From positions 1 to 12,026 of the forward strand of contig VFKI01000082.1 in the NCBI GenBank assembly GCA_009885665.1: a DNA stretch of 12,026 bases, written 5' to 3'. The notes under the pieces are model-generated. The model did no database searches. It was not told the origin of the DNA and saw only the letters and a program-made list of their open reading frames with translations. Below are positions 1 to 8,318 of this stretch, piece after piece. The position numbers were made by a program, and so were the translations under genes. Each line of letters opens with the position of its first letter. The first letter of the stretch is position 1. The stretch comes from Gammaproteobacteria bacterium (lineage in GTDB: Bacteria > Pseudomonadota > Gammaproteobacteria > DSM-16500).

Positions 1-1
1 T

Positions 2-820
2 ATGCAAGGCGTCGATTTGCTCAGCGATGCCAGTGCTTCAAGTTGTTTTGTTGCCGGTATTTTCCAGGCATGTGGCAGTCTTTTGTCGGTGCCCTTGAAT
101 CTGATGGGCATTTATATCGCTTTGCTATTAAATCTTGATATAGCTTGGCGTAATTTGGCGGCAGCTGATGGCTTGCAAGCGGGTCTCGACTTTATCCAAA
201 ACTCTAATTTTACCTCGGACGAAAAATCAGCTGCGTTTAAAGCATTGCTTAAATCATTTTGCGATAAAGCAGATGTTGGCGTTGATTCTGATATGTTGAT
301 CGAAGCTGGGGCTCAGAATTCAAGCTTTGATACGCTTTTAATCGCATCTGCGTTTCATCCAAGCTGGAGTCGGGAATCTTTGCCGCCTGTTTCGCAAGCA
401 GAAATCGACGCTGAAATTGAATGTAGAGCAGAGCATAAAAGTGAGTTTGTAGCCACGCCGCCGCAGCTGATTGAGCAAGTCAGCAATCAACGCGCCACTG
501 CGCGTGCTGCTTTGTGGGGTGTTGCTAAGATGACTTTTCTGATGGGTTCTTTGTCAGTATTAGCGTTGGGGATGTTGCATATCGCTATTCCACCTGTATT
601 GCTTGTTGCCGCGCCCGTATTAGGTATTATAGCTGGGGTGGTTGGGATAATGATGATTTATGATAGCTGGCAGCAACAGCAGTCAAGGAAAATACGAGCG
701 GTGCGCGACGTAAAAATCAGCCAAATAGGTTTATTGGGCAGCAGCAGGCATGCGGTGAGAGCGACCAGAGGGCTTTTTTCAGCTTCCTCTGCGAAAAATG
801 CTATGCGCGCAGCGTCCTGA
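2..820 (+). CDS. Unrecognised membrane protein, probably 5'-truncated
   Basis: I do not recognise this protein family. The frame runs from an ATG at the window's second base to a TGA at 818-820. No ribosome site can be seen because the window begins there, so the true start may lie upstream. The 272 visible residues hold a hydrophobic stretch at about 16-45, a polar and partly acidic middle at about 46-165, and two adjacent hydrophobic segments at about 177-196 and 197-220. The tail of about 50 residues is basic, rich in Ser, Arg and Gln. This predicts an integral membrane protein with a soluble loop between hydrophobic regions. No catalytic motif or metal-binding pattern is visible. It lies upstream of the sdh promoter with a gap of about 100 bp, so it is probably not part of the TCA operon. 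That it is expressed is likely; its function is unknown. Confidence 0.6.
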   Translation: MQGVDLLSDASASSCFVAGIFQACGSLLSVPLNLMGIYIALLLNLDIAWRNLAAADGLQAGLDFIQNSNFTSDEKSAAFKALLKSFCDKADVGVDSDMLIEAGAQNSSFDTLLIASAFHPSWSRESLPPVSQAEIDAEIECRAEHKSEFVATPPQLIEQVSNQRATARAALWGVAKMTFLMGSLSVLALGMLHIAIPPVLLVAAPVLGIIAGVVGIMMIYDSWQQQQSRKIRAVRDVKISQIGLLGSSRHAVRATRGLFSASSAKNAMRAAS

Positions 821-856
821 CCTTTGCGTTTGTTGCGTTTTCATTCTGAGATATCC

Positions 857-885
857 TCGACTTGCCTCTGTCTGCTCGTTATAAT
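857..885 (+). promoter_or_regulatory. Probable sigma-70 promoter for the sdh-suc operon
   Basis: A perfect -10 hexamer TATAAT lies at 880-885. Seventeen bases upstream, at 857-862, is TCGACT, which matches four of six bases of the TTGACA consensus. Transcription would start near 892, about 38 bases before the GTG proposed as the sdhC start. The position in the only sizeable gap between the upstream gene and sdhC supports it. I see no obvious binding site for a known regulator. This is a sequence-based prediction. Confidence 0.6.
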
Positions 886-929
886 AACGCTAAATTAAAG
901 TAACGTTCTGGACGAGGAATCCATTGGCC

Positions 930-1313
930 GTGAATAAACATCAACCTGCTCGACCTATCAATCTGGATCTTTCCAGTATCCGTTTCCCCATACCCGCCAT
1001 TATCTCCATCCTGCATCGCATTTCAGGTGTTGTGCTTTGCCTGTTAATCCCCGCAGCCCTATGGGCGCTACACGCTTCGCTCGTATCGCAAGAGCGCTTC
1101 AATGATTTGCAGCAATGCCTGGCGCAACCTTTGATGAAGATTTTCATTTGGCTTAGCATGGCTGCGTTACTTTTTCACTTAGTCGCAGGCGTACGTCACT
1201 TATTGATGGATTTAGGCATGGGCAATAGCTTACGATTTGGCCGCGCTTCATCCTGGGTCGTCTTGACGCTCAGCGTGATTCTCATGATAGGCGCAGGCGT
1301 CTGGCTATGGTAA
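930..1313 (+). CDS. sdhC: Succinate dehydrogenase cytochrome b556 subunit
   Basis: SdhC is one of two membrane anchors of succinate dehydrogenase (complex II); it helps hold heme b and the ubiquinone site in the inner membrane. An N-terminal RPINLDL block is followed by the IRFP...SILHRISG signature, whose Ser and Arg correspond to the quinone-site Ser27 and Arg31 of E. coli SdhC. The FHLVAGVRHLLMDLG segment carries the His equivalent to heme ligand His84. Three hydrophobic helices are evident, and the length (127 aa) is close to E. coli's 129. The start is uncertain: GTG at 930 gives MNKHQPARPINLDL, the usual N-terminal shape, while an in-frame TTG at 924 would add two residues. AGGA at 915-918 sits 5 nt before the TTG and 11 nt before the GTG. 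It is the first gene of the operon, behind the predicted promoter. Confidence 0.95.
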   Translation: MNKHQPARPINLDLSSIRFPIPAIISILHRISGVVLCLLIPAALWALHASLVSQERFNDLQQCLAQPLMKIFIWLSMAALLFHLVAGVRHLLMDLGMGNSLRFGRASSWVVLTLSVILMIGAGVWLW

Positions 1314-1455
1314 CTATGTAATTTATGCAACCCCTATGCCGGCATTCCGCACTAAAGTATTTTTGTGTTCTCTATACATAATTCAGTGTGCTGCGTACTC
1401 AGTTCCTCTCTGCCCTCTTTTGTAGTAGATACGTATTTTTTGGAGACAGTGCTAA
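1314..1455 (+). other. Long sdhC-sdhD spacer
   Basis: This 142-nt gap separates two genes that overlap or nearly touch in E. coli. It contains a 10-bp perfect palindrome, ATGCCGGCAT at 1336-1345, not followed by a T-run, and an 8-bp palindrome ATACGTAT at 1429-1436. An AT-rich patch near 1373-1383 contains TATACA and CATAAT, but neither has a plausible -35 at 16-18 bp. No convincing ORF is present. The last bases carry the sdhD ribosome site GGAGA at 1442-1446. I see no assignable function. Confidence 0.5.
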
Positions 1456-1806
1456 ATGGTGACAACTATTTTAATGCGCGCCAATCGCGAAGGTATTCGC
1501 GATTGGTTAATTCAACGTTTTTCTGCCGTTATCTTATTAGTCGGTGTCGTCGCATTAGCCGGTTTTTTCTTGATGCACCCTGGCATGCAATATAGTGACT
1601 GGCATGATTTGTTTGCAGCGTTATGGGTTAAAATTGCGGCCTTGCTGACCTTCAGCGCATTGTTATTGCATGCGTGGCTCGGTTTATGGATCGTCTTCAC
1701 TGACTATATAAAATGTGGCTTTCTTCGCGCAATCCTCACGGGATTATGGGTGATAGCACTGGCAGGCTGTTTTTTTGCCGCCTGTTTAATTCTTTGGAGT
1801 GTTTGA
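1456..1806 (+). CDS. sdhD: Succinate dehydrogenase hydrophobic membrane anchor
   Basis: SdhD is the second membrane anchor of complex II. With SdhC it binds heme b and forms the ubiquinone reduction site with SdhB. The 116-residue protein matches the usual length (115 in E. coli). It has an N-terminal NREGIRDWLIQR segment, then three transmembrane helices. The second helix contains LLLHAWLGLW, with His72 equivalent to heme ligand His71 of E. coli. It is followed by TDYIK, where Asp83-Tyr84 match the quinone-site Asp82-Tyr83. The ATG at 1456 is preceded by GGAGA at 1442-1446, a good 9-nt spacing. The stop at 1804-1806 is 1 nt before the sdhA start, so sdhD and sdhA are probably translationally coupled. 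The gene is separated from sdhC by an unusually long gap. Confidence 0.95.
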   Translation: MVTTILMRANREGIRDWLIQRFSAVILLVGVVALAGFFLMHPGMQYSDWHDLFAALWVKIAALLTFSALLLHAWLGLWIVFTDYIKCGFLRAILTGLWVIALAGCFFAACLILWSV

Positions 1807-1807
1807 T

Positions 1808-3562
1808 ATGTCGATTGCTACGCAAACTTTTGACGCCATCATTGTCGGTGGCGGTGGGGCAGGCATGCGTGCCTCTATTGAGCTTGCCCAGTCAGGCTTA
1901 AATGTGGCGGTCATTTCTAAAGTTTTTCCCACGCGTTCCCACACGGTTGCGGCGCAAGGCGGCATTAATGCGGCGCTGGGTAACACGGATGGTTACGATG
2001 ACTGGCGCTGGCATATGTATGATACCGTGCTGGGCTCAGATTTCATGGGCGACCAAGATGCCATTGAATATATGTGTAAGGAAGCGCCGCAAACTATTTA
2101 TGAATTAGAACATATGGGTTTACCCTTTTCGCGTAATCCCGATGGTAAAATTTATCAACGTGCATTTGGTGGTGCGACGCGTAATTATGGCGAAGAACAA
2201 GCACGCCGCACCTGTTGTGCCGCTGATCGTACTGGACATGCGATGTTGCATGCGCTCTATCAAAAAAACCTTGCGGTTAAAACGAAATTCTTTAACGAGT
2301 GGTATGCGGTTGATTTAGTGCGCACGGCGCAAGGTATTGCCGGTGTCATCGCCATCTGTATCGAAACAGGCGAAGTGGTGTTTTTGAAATCACGTGCCAC
2401 GGTGCTGGCGACCGGTGGCGCGGGCTGCATTTTTCAATCTACCACCAATGCACATATTAATACCGGCGATGGTTTTGGTATGGTGTTGCGTGCGGGTTTA
2501 CCTTTGCAGGATATGGAATTTTGGCAATTTCATCCGACCGGCATTTATGGCGCGGGGGTATTGGTGACGGAAGGTTCGCGCGGCGAGGGCGGTTATCTGC
2601 TCAATAAAAATGGCGAGCGTTATATGGAGCGTTATGCGCCGCATTTAAAAGATTTAGCGTGTCGCGATATCGTCTCACGCTCTTCTATCATTGAAATTCG
2701 CGAAGGGCGTGGCTGTGGTCCTAAGGGTGACCATGTTTTATTGAAACTCGACCACTTGGGTGAAGCGGTTATCAACGAACGTTTGCCGGGTATACGTGAT
2801 TTGGCGATTACATTTGCTGGCGTGGATCCTGTTAAAGATCCCATTCCGGTTGTACCAACCTGTCATTATATTATGGGCGGCATTCCAACGGATATTCATG
2901 GTCGCGTGTTGACGGTACAAAATGGCGCGGATCAAATCGTTGAAGGATTATATGCAGCGGGTGAATGCGCTTGCGTATCGGTGCATGGCGCCAATCGTTT
3001 AGGCGCCAATTCTTTATTAGACTTAGTGGTATTTGGTCGTTCGGCGGGCAAACATATTCAAACAGCGGTGCGTGAAGGCTTGAGTCAACTCGAACCGATG
3101 CAAGCTGACATTGATGCCGCGCTGGCGCGTCTCAATCGTTGGAATGAGGCAAGCTCTGGCGAAAGCGTGGATGAAATCCGTAAAACCCTGCAAAAAATCA
3201 TGCAAGATGATTTCGGTGTTTTTCGCACAGCGGATAATATGCAACAAGGATTTGTTAAATTGGAAGCGTTACGTGAACGCTTATCACACGCTGCCATTAA
3301 AGATAAAAGTCCGCACTTTAATACCAGTCGAATTGAAGCGTTGGAATTAGATAATTTAATGGCATCGGCTATTGCAACGGCTACGCTTGCGCATAAACGT
3401 CAAGAAAGTCGTGGCGCGCATGCACGTTACGATTTCACCGAGCGGGATGATAACAACTGGTTGAAGCATTTGGTCTATTTTGCAGATGGTCGCATCGATT
3501 CGCGTGCTATCAATATGGCGCCAAACGAAGTTCAGCCCATCACATTACGTGCACGGGATTAG
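1808..3562 (+). CDS. sdhA: Succinate dehydrogenase flavoprotein subunit
   Basis: SdhA oxidises succinate to fumarate on the cytoplasmic face of the inner membrane and passes electrons through covalently bound FAD to SdhB. The N-terminus has the FAD-binding Rossmann motif VGGGGAGM at residues 13-20. The RSHTVAAQGG motif places the covalent FAD-linking histidine at His45, as in E. coli. Further active-site elements are the QFHPTG histidine at 242, SRGEGG near 257-262, the CRDIVSRS arginine at 286, HYIMGG (His353), and the HGANRLGANSLLDLVVFG block near the end of the FAD domain. The length is 584 aa against 588 in E. coli. I chose ATG at 1808 because GGAG at 1796-1799 lies 8 nt upstream; an in-frame GTG at 1799 would fall on that ribosome site. 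The gene is intact. Confidence 0.98.
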   Translation: MSIATQTFDAIIVGGGGAGMRASIELAQSGLNVAVISKVFPTRSHTVAAQGGINAALGNTDGYDDWRWHMYDTVLGSDFMGDQDAIEYMCKEAPQTIYELEHMGLPFSRNPDGKIYQRAFGGATRNYGEEQARRTCCAADRTGHAMLHALYQKNLAVKTKFFNEWYAVDLVRTAQGIAGVIAICIETGEVVFLKSRATVLATGGAGCIFQSTTNAHINTGDGFGMVLRAGLPLQDMEFWQFHPTGIYGAGVLVTEGSRGEGGYLLNKNGERYMERYAPHLKDLACRDIVSRSSIIEIREGRGCGPKGDHVLLKLDHLGEAVINERLPGIRDLAITFAGVDPVKDPIPVVPTCHYIMGGIPTDIHGRVLTVQNGADQIVEGLYAAGECACVSVHGANRLGANSLLDLVVFGRSAGKHIQTAVREGLSQLEPMQADIDAALARLNRWNEASSGESVDEIRKTLQKIMQDDFGVFRTADNMQQGFVKLEALRERLSHAAIKDKSPHFNTSRIEALELDNLMASAIATATLAHKRQESRGAHARYDFTERDDNNWLKHLVYFADGRIDSRAINMAPNEVQPITLRARD

Positions 3563-3573
3563 GAGACCTATTC

Positions 3574-4275
3574 ATGCGCTTTTCTATTTATCGCTATACG
3601 CCTGGTAAAGATACCAAACCGTATATGCAAGAATTTAATGTTGATATTGCTGCGCATAATTGCAATATGTTGCTTGACGTATTGTTAGTGATTAAAGAAA
3701 CCCTTGATGACAGCTTGACGCTGCGCCGTTCGTGTCGCGAAGGGGTGTGTGGTTCAGATGGTATGAATATCAATGGTAAAAATGGCTTGGCGTGCGTCAC
3801 ACATTTATCGGGTTTAAAAGAACCTGTGGTGATTCGACCTTTGCCTGGCTTGCCCGTCATACGTGATTTGGTGGTGGATATGCGCCAATTTTATCAGCAA
3901 TTTGAACGCGTACAACCTTGGCTACAAAATACCGACACCGCGCCAACCAAAGAACGGTTGCAATCGCCAGAAGATCGCGCCAAATTGGATGGTTTGTATG
4001 AATGTATTTTATGTGCGTGTTGTTCGACGGCATGTCCCTCTTTTTGGTGGAATCCAGATAAATTTATCGGCCCGGCTGGATTGTTACAAGCCACGCGCTT
4101 TTTAGTTGACAGTCGTGATACAGAAACCTCTGCGCGTTTAGCGCAATTAGGCGATGCGTTTAGTGTTTATCGTTGCCACGGCATTATGAATTGTGTAGAT
4201 GTTTGTCCAAAAGGTTTGAACCCCACGCAAGCAATTGACAAAATCAAACACATGCTGATTGCAGAGGGTGTATGA
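3574..4275 (+). CDS. sdhB: Succinate dehydrogenase iron-sulfur subunit
   Basis: SdhB carries electrons from FAD in SdhA to the quinone site through [2Fe-2S], [4Fe-4S] and [3Fe-4S] clusters. The N-terminal ferredoxin-like domain shows SCREGVCGSDG with Cys54, Cys59 and Asp62, plus Cys74, the usual [2Fe-2S] ligand set. The C-terminal domain has CILCACCSTACP with Cys144, 147, 150 and 154, then CHGIMNCVDVCP with Cys201, 207 and 211, which supply the other two clusters. The Trp pair at 158-159 includes the position of the conserved quinone-site tryptophan. The length is 233 aa (238 in E. coli). AGGAGA at 3561-3566 overlaps the sdhA stop and lies 7 nt before the ATG. The end overlaps the sucA start by 4 nt, linking the sdh and suc parts of the operon. 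Confidence 0.98.
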   Translation: MRFSIYRYTPGKDTKPYMQEFNVDIAAHNCNMLLDVLLVIKETLDDSLTLRRSCREGVCGSDGMNINGKNGLACVTHLSGLKEPVVIRPLPGLPVIRDLVVDMRQFYQQFERVQPWLQNTDTAPTKERLQSPEDRAKLDGLYECILCACCSTACPSFWWNPDKFIGPAGLLQATRFLVDSRDTETSARLAQLGDAFSVYRCHGIMNCVDVCPKGLNPTQAIDKIKHMLIAEGV

Positions 4276-7112
4276 TGACTGAGACGCGTATAAAAAAAAC
4301 ACCTCGTTCTATGCACGCTTTACAACAAGATTCCTGGCTGGGTGGCGATAATGATGGTTGGTTAGATAGCATTTATGAAGCTTGGTTAAGCAATCCTGCA
4401 GAGGTTGCACCTGAATGGCAAAATTATTTTAGCCAGCTGGGTACAGGTAAATCTATTGATATATCGCACGCACAAATCCAAGCGGATTTATTGACAGCGG
4501 CGCGGACGGCGACGCGTGCTGTTGTATCGAGTGACACCGCGCATGCCTTAAAACAAGAAAAAATCGCGGATCTAATTACCGCATATCGTAGTTTTGGTCA
4601 TTTGCAAGCAACGCTTGATCCACTTGAGGTAGATAAAGGCATGCCGCATCCGGCCTTATCGCCAGCGTGGCATGGTTTTGAACCGACGGATGCCAATCAA
4701 GTATTTAATACGGGTTCATTTAACATTGACGGCAAGACATCTGCCACGTTAAATGAAATTGAAAATGTGTTGCGTCAAACCTATTGTCGTACGATAGGCA
4801 TAGAATTTATGCATATTTCTAATCGGCCAGAAGTCGATTGGCTGCAATCCCGCATGGAATATGGTTGGCGCGGTTTTGCGCCGAGCCCGTCTGAAAAATT
4901 GCGCATGTTGGACAAGCTCATTGCCGCAGATGGCTTGGAAAAATATATTGGCTTTAAATATGTGGGTCAAAAACGTTTTTCCCTGGAAGGGGGGGATGCG
5001 TTAATTCCCATGCTCGATAGCATGGTGAACCGGGGTGCTGAAAATGGTGTCAAAGAAATTATTATTGGCATGGCGCATCGTGGGCGTTTAAATGTATTGG
5101 CCAATATTTTAGGCAAAGAACCCGCGGCAATTTTCGCTGGATTTGAAGGGAAAAATATACCCACTGATCATTCTGGCGATGTGAAATATCATATGGGATT
5201 TTCCGGCGGCGTCATGACACCGCATGGGCCGATGTACATGGCGCTGGCATTCAATCCATCGCATTTGGAAATTGTATCACCGGTGGTGCAAGGTTCTGCG
5301 CGCTCACGTCAACGGCGGCGGCGCGATACCGGTCAGCAATTAGTCATGCCGATACAAATTCATGGTGACGCAGCATTTGCAGGTCAAGGTGTCGTAATGG
5401 AAACCTTTGATTTGTCACAAACCCGTTGGTTTACCGTCGGTGGCTCGATACATATCGTCATCAATAATCAAATCGGTTTTACCACCAGCGATCCGAAAGA
5501 CGCGCGTTCCAGTCGTTATTGCACCGACGTGGCTAAAATGATAGAAGCGCCCGTGTTGCATGTGAATGGCAATGATGTAGAAGCCGTTTGTTTTGCGGCA
5601 ATTTTGGCGTCAGATTATCGCGCGCAATTTCATAAAGATATCGTGATTGATTTAATGTGCTATCGACGCCATGGTCATAATGAAGCAGACGAACCTTCTG
5701 CGACACAACCTTTGATGTATAAAATAATTAAGGCGATGCCTGTGCCGGCAGCGCTTTATGCTAAAACCCTTGTAAAAGAGGGTATTATTAGCGATGACAC
5801 GCTGGAGAAAATGACCGCTGAATACCGTCAGCAATTGGATGCCGGCAAAACAATCGTCACGTTATCTGATATCGATGAAGTGAATAATCACAAAGAAACG
5901 TGGCAACGCTTTATTGGCACGCGCTGGGACACACCTGTCAACACGGGCGTACCGATGGCTGAATTAAAAAAACTGGCGTTGCAATTGGGAAATTTGCCGG
6001 ATGGTTTTGTGTTGCAGGCGCAAGTTAAAAAAATGATGGATGCGCGTCAACAAATGACGCAAGGCAAAGAATTGTTAAACTGGGGCTATGCCGAAACACT
6101 GGCATACGCAACATTATTGGCAGCCGGTTATCCCATTCGTTTGTGTGGTCAAGACAGTTGTCGCGGGACATTTGCGCATCGCCACGCGGTGTTACATGAT
6201 CAAAATACCGATGACATTTATATTCCACTGAGCCATTTAACGCCAGAGCAAGCGCAAATTAATTTAGTCAATTCATTATTGTCAGAAGAAGCGGTGCTGG
6301 CATTTGAATATGGCTATGCTTCCGCAGAGCCCGATTATTTAACCTTATGGGAAGCGCAATTTGGTGATTTTGCCAATGGTGCGCAAGTGGTGATTGATCA
6401 ATTCATCAGTTCTGGCGAGCAAAAATGGGGGCGACTGTGTGGTTTAGTGATGTTGCTGCCGCACGGCTATGAAGGTATGGGGCCAGAACATTCATCGGCG
6501 CGTCTTGAACGCTATTTACAATTGTGTGCGCAAGACAATATGCAAGTCTGTGTACCCAGTACGCCAGCGCAAGTTTTCCATATGTTACGCAGGCAAATGT
6601 TACGTCCATGGCGTAAACCATTGATCGTTATGACGCCAAAAAGTATGTTGCGTAATCCTGCTGCCGTATCCACGCTGGCAGAATTGAGTGAGGGCAGCTT
6701 TCAAACAGTGATCGACAATGTTACTGAACACGCTATGGCGAAAATCAATCGTGTCGTGCTGTGTAGTGGTAAAGTGTATTATGATTTGTTAGCAGCACGC
6801 ACAGCAGCGAATTTGGATGATAGCGTTGCTTTGTTGAGAATAGAACAGTTATACCCATTTCCAACCGCCGATGTCACCCGTGTGTTAGCGCGTTATGCCA
6901 AGGTTAAATCCATTGTGTGGTGTCAAGAAGAGCCGAAAAATCAAGGCGCTTGGTATTTTCTACAAAATGATTTGCCAGCGTGTTTAGTGAAGTCGCAGGT
7001 GTTGCGTTATGCAGGGCGTGAAATCTCCGCATCGCCTGCCGCAGGTTATTTACCCACTCATCAAGCAGAGCAAGCGGAACTCGTAAAGCAAGCATTATTT
7101 ATCTCTTTTTAA
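4272..7112 (+). CDS. sucA: 2-oxoglutarate dehydrogenase E1 component
   Basis: SucA is the thiamine-diphosphate E1 subunit that decarboxylates 2-oxoglutarate and transfers the succinyl group to lipoyl-SucB. The N-terminal SWLGG...YEAWLSNPAEVAPEW segment (about 21-50) is the E1o region that docks on the complex core. Then come GMAHRGRLN at 266-274, DVKYHMGFSGG at 303-313 and NPSHLEIVSPVVQG at 328-341. The ThDP/Mg site is GDAAFAGQG at 365-373 with NNQIGF at 398-403. YRRHGHNEADEP (464-475) and the RGTFAHRHA region (631-639) follow, and HGYEGMGPEHSSARLER (731-747) lies in the transketolase-like C-terminal half. Length is 946 aa against 933 in E. coli. The ATG at 4272 overlaps the sdhB stop; a second ATG at 4275 sits better after AGAGGG (4263-4268) and would shorten the protein by one residue. 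Residues 630 (Cys) and 635 (Ala) differ from the usual Gly and Phe. Confidence 0.98.
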   Translation: MMTETRIKKTPRSMHALQQDSWLGGDNDGWLDSIYEAWLSNPAEVAPEWQNYFSQLGTGKSIDISHAQIQADLLTAARTATRAVVSSDTAHALKQEKIADLITAYRSFGHLQATLDPLEVDKGMPHPALSPAWHGFEPTDANQVFNTGSFNIDGKTSATLNEIENVLRQTYCRTIGIEFMHISNRPEVDWLQSRMEYGWRGFAPSPSEKLRMLDKLIAADGLEKYIGFKYVGQKRFSLEGGDALIPMLDSMVNRGAENGVKEIIIGMAHRGRLNVLANILGKEPAAIFAGFEGKNIPTDHSGDVKYHMGFSGGVMTPHGPMYMALAFNPSHLEIVSPVVQGSARSRQRRRRDTGQQLVMPIQIHGDAAFAGQGVVMETFDLSQTRWFTVGGSIHIVINNQIGFTTSDPKDARSSRYCTDVAKMIEAPVLHVNGNDVEAVCFAAILASDYRAQFHKDIVIDLMCYRRHGHNEADEPSATQPLMYKIIKAMPVPAALYAKTLVKEGIISDDTLEKMTAEYRQQLDAGKTIVTLSDIDEVNNHKETWQRFIGTRWDTPVNTGVPMAELKKLALQLGNLPDGFVLQAQVKKMMDARQQMTQGKELLNWGYAETLAYATLLAAGYPIRLCGQDSCRGTFAHRHAVLHDQNTDDIYIPLSHLTPEQAQINLVNSLLSEEAVLAFEYGYASAEPDYLTLWEAQFGDFANGAQVVIDQFISSGEQKWGRLCGLVMLLPHGYEGMGPEHSSARLERYLQLCAQDNMQVCVPSTPAQVFHMLRRQMLRPWRKPLIVMTPKSMLRNPAAVSTLAELSEGSFQTVIDNVTEHAMAKINRVVLCSGKVYYDLLAARTAANLDDSVALLRIEQLYPFPTADVTRVLARYAKVKSIVWCQEEPKNQGAWYFLQNDLPACLVKSQVLRYAGREISASPAAGYLPTHQAEQAELVKQALFISF

Positions 7113-7133
7113 ACATTATTTAAGGCTATTATT

Positions 7134-8318
7134 ATGACAATTGAAGTCAAAGTTCCATTATTGCCTGAATCCGTGGCAGATGCGACGGTATCCAGTTGGC
7201 ATAAAAAAGCGGGCGATTCTGTCATGCGCGATGAAAATCTCGTTGATTTAGAAACGGATAAAGTGATGTTGGAAGTACCTGCACCGGCGGATGGTATTTT
7301 AAAAGAAATTCGTGTGCCCAATGGGGGTAGCGTCAAAGCAAGTGAAATTATTGCGATTATTGAAGCGGCTAGCGCCGTGAGTAAGGCAGAAAAAGCATCA
7401 GAAACAACCGAAGTCGCTGCTGCTGCTGTTGCTGCAGCTGCACCGACTGCAGCGACAGCAGGTCCCGCAGTGCGCCGTGTTGCAGCTGAACACGATGTCG
7501 ATTTGACCGCGGTGGCAGGTACAGGTAAAGGCGGGCGGATTACCCGTGAAAACATTATGGCAACGCTGACGACACCAGCAACGCAAATGACGGCAACAAC
7601 CGCGACAGTGACGGCTGCACATGAAGATAAACGTGTGCCGATGACGCGTATTCGTGCGCGTATTGCCGAACGTTTATTGGAAGTCAGTCAATCAACCGCG
7701 ATGTTGACGACATTTAATGAAGTGAATTTGCAACAAGTCATGGCGTTGCGTAATCGGTATAAAGAAAAATTTGAAAAACGGCATAATGTGCGTTTGGGCT
7801 TTATGTCATTTTTTGTACGCGCTGCCGTTGAATCTTTGAAACGTTCGCCGATCGTGAATGCGTCAATTGATGGCGATGATATTGTCTATCATAACTATTT
7901 TAATATTGGCGTAGCCGTGTCGACTGAGCGTGGTTTAGTCGTGCCGGTATTACGCGATGCAGATCAAATGAGTATGGCGGAAATTGAAGCGAAAATTGTC
8001 GAATGTGCTAACCGCGCGCGCACGGGTAAACTGACGATGGAAGATATGCAAGGGGGTACGTTTACCATTACCAATGGCGGCGTTTTTGGATCTTTGCTGT
8101 CTACGCCAATTTTGAATTCACCGCAAAGCGCCATTCTCGGCATGCATAAAATTGAAGAGCGCGCTGTAGTCGAAAATGGTCAGATCGTCATTCGCCCGAT
8201 GATGTATCTAGCCATGTCATACGACCATCGTATTATTGATGGTAAAGAATCAGTCAGTTTCCTTGTGGCAATCAAAGAATTGCTGGAAGATCCAGCACGT
8301 TTACTTTTGGAGATCTAA
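7134..8318 (+). CDS. sucB: Dihydrolipoyllysine succinyltransferase (E2 of 2-oxoglutarate dehydrogenase)
   Basis: SucB is the E2 core: its swinging lipoyl arm receives succinyl groups from SucA and transfers them to CoA, giving succinyl-CoA. The lipoyl domain (about 1-78) contains DLETDKVMLEV, with Lys43 the expected lipoylation site. An Ala/Thr-rich linker follows, partly encoded by a short GCT trinucleotide run at 7416-7427. The peripheral E3-binding domain is at about 111-145 (VRRVAAEHDVDL...GKGGRITREN). A second Ala/Thr linker leads to the catalytic domain (about 165-394), which ends with MSYDHRIIDGKE, where His365 and Asp369 are the acyltransferase catalytic pair. Length is 394 aa (405 in E. 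coli). AAGG at 7122-7125 lies 8 nt before the ATG. No E3 gene is nearby, so lipoamide dehydrogenase must be encoded elsewhere. The stop codon falls inside a tandem duplication shared with the start of sucC. Confidence 0.98.
   Translation: MTIEVKVPLLPESVADATVSSWHKKAGDSVMRDENLVDLETDKVMLEVPAPADGILKEIRVPNGGSVKASEIIAIIEAASAVSKAEKASETTEVAAAAVAAAAPTAATAGPAVRRVAAEHDVDLTAVAGTGKGGRITRENIMATLTTPATQMTATTATVTAAHEDKRVPMTRIRARIAERLLEVSQSTAMLTTFNEVNLQQVMALRNRYKEKFEKRHNVRLGFMSFFVRAAVESLKRSPIVNASIDGDDIVYHNYFNIGVAVSTERGLVVPVLRDADQMSMAEIEAKIVECANRARTGKLTMEDMQGGTFTITNGGVFGSLLSTPILNSPQSAILGMHKIEERAVVENGQIVIRPMMYLAMSYDHRIIDGKESVSFLVAIKELLEDPARLLLEI

Noticed and set aside
1373..1382. Internal promoter for sdhD at the TATACATAAT patch
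   Set aside because: No -35-like hexamer occurs 16-18 bp upstream of either possible -10.
1365..1595. 76-codon plus-strand ORF spanning the sdhC-sdhD gap
   Set aside because: It overlaps the start of sdhD in another frame and is Ser/Arg/Phe-rich without a recognisable domain; there is no reason to prefer it to sdhD.
1799..1807. GTG at 1799 as the sdhA start
   Set aside because: It overlaps the GGAG ribosome site; ATG at 1808 has good spacing and gives the usual SdhA N-terminus, with the FAD histidine at position 45.
7416..7442. GCT trinucleotide repeat in sucB as a variable repeat locus
   Set aside because: Only four perfect units followed by mixed Ala/Val codons; Ala-rich interdomain linkers are normal in E2 proteins.
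7109..7555. 148-codon minus-strand ORF opposite the start of sucB
   Set aside because: It is antisense to the lipoyl domain and Ala-rich linker; its Ala/Thr-rich composition is explained by the repetitive codons of the sense strand.
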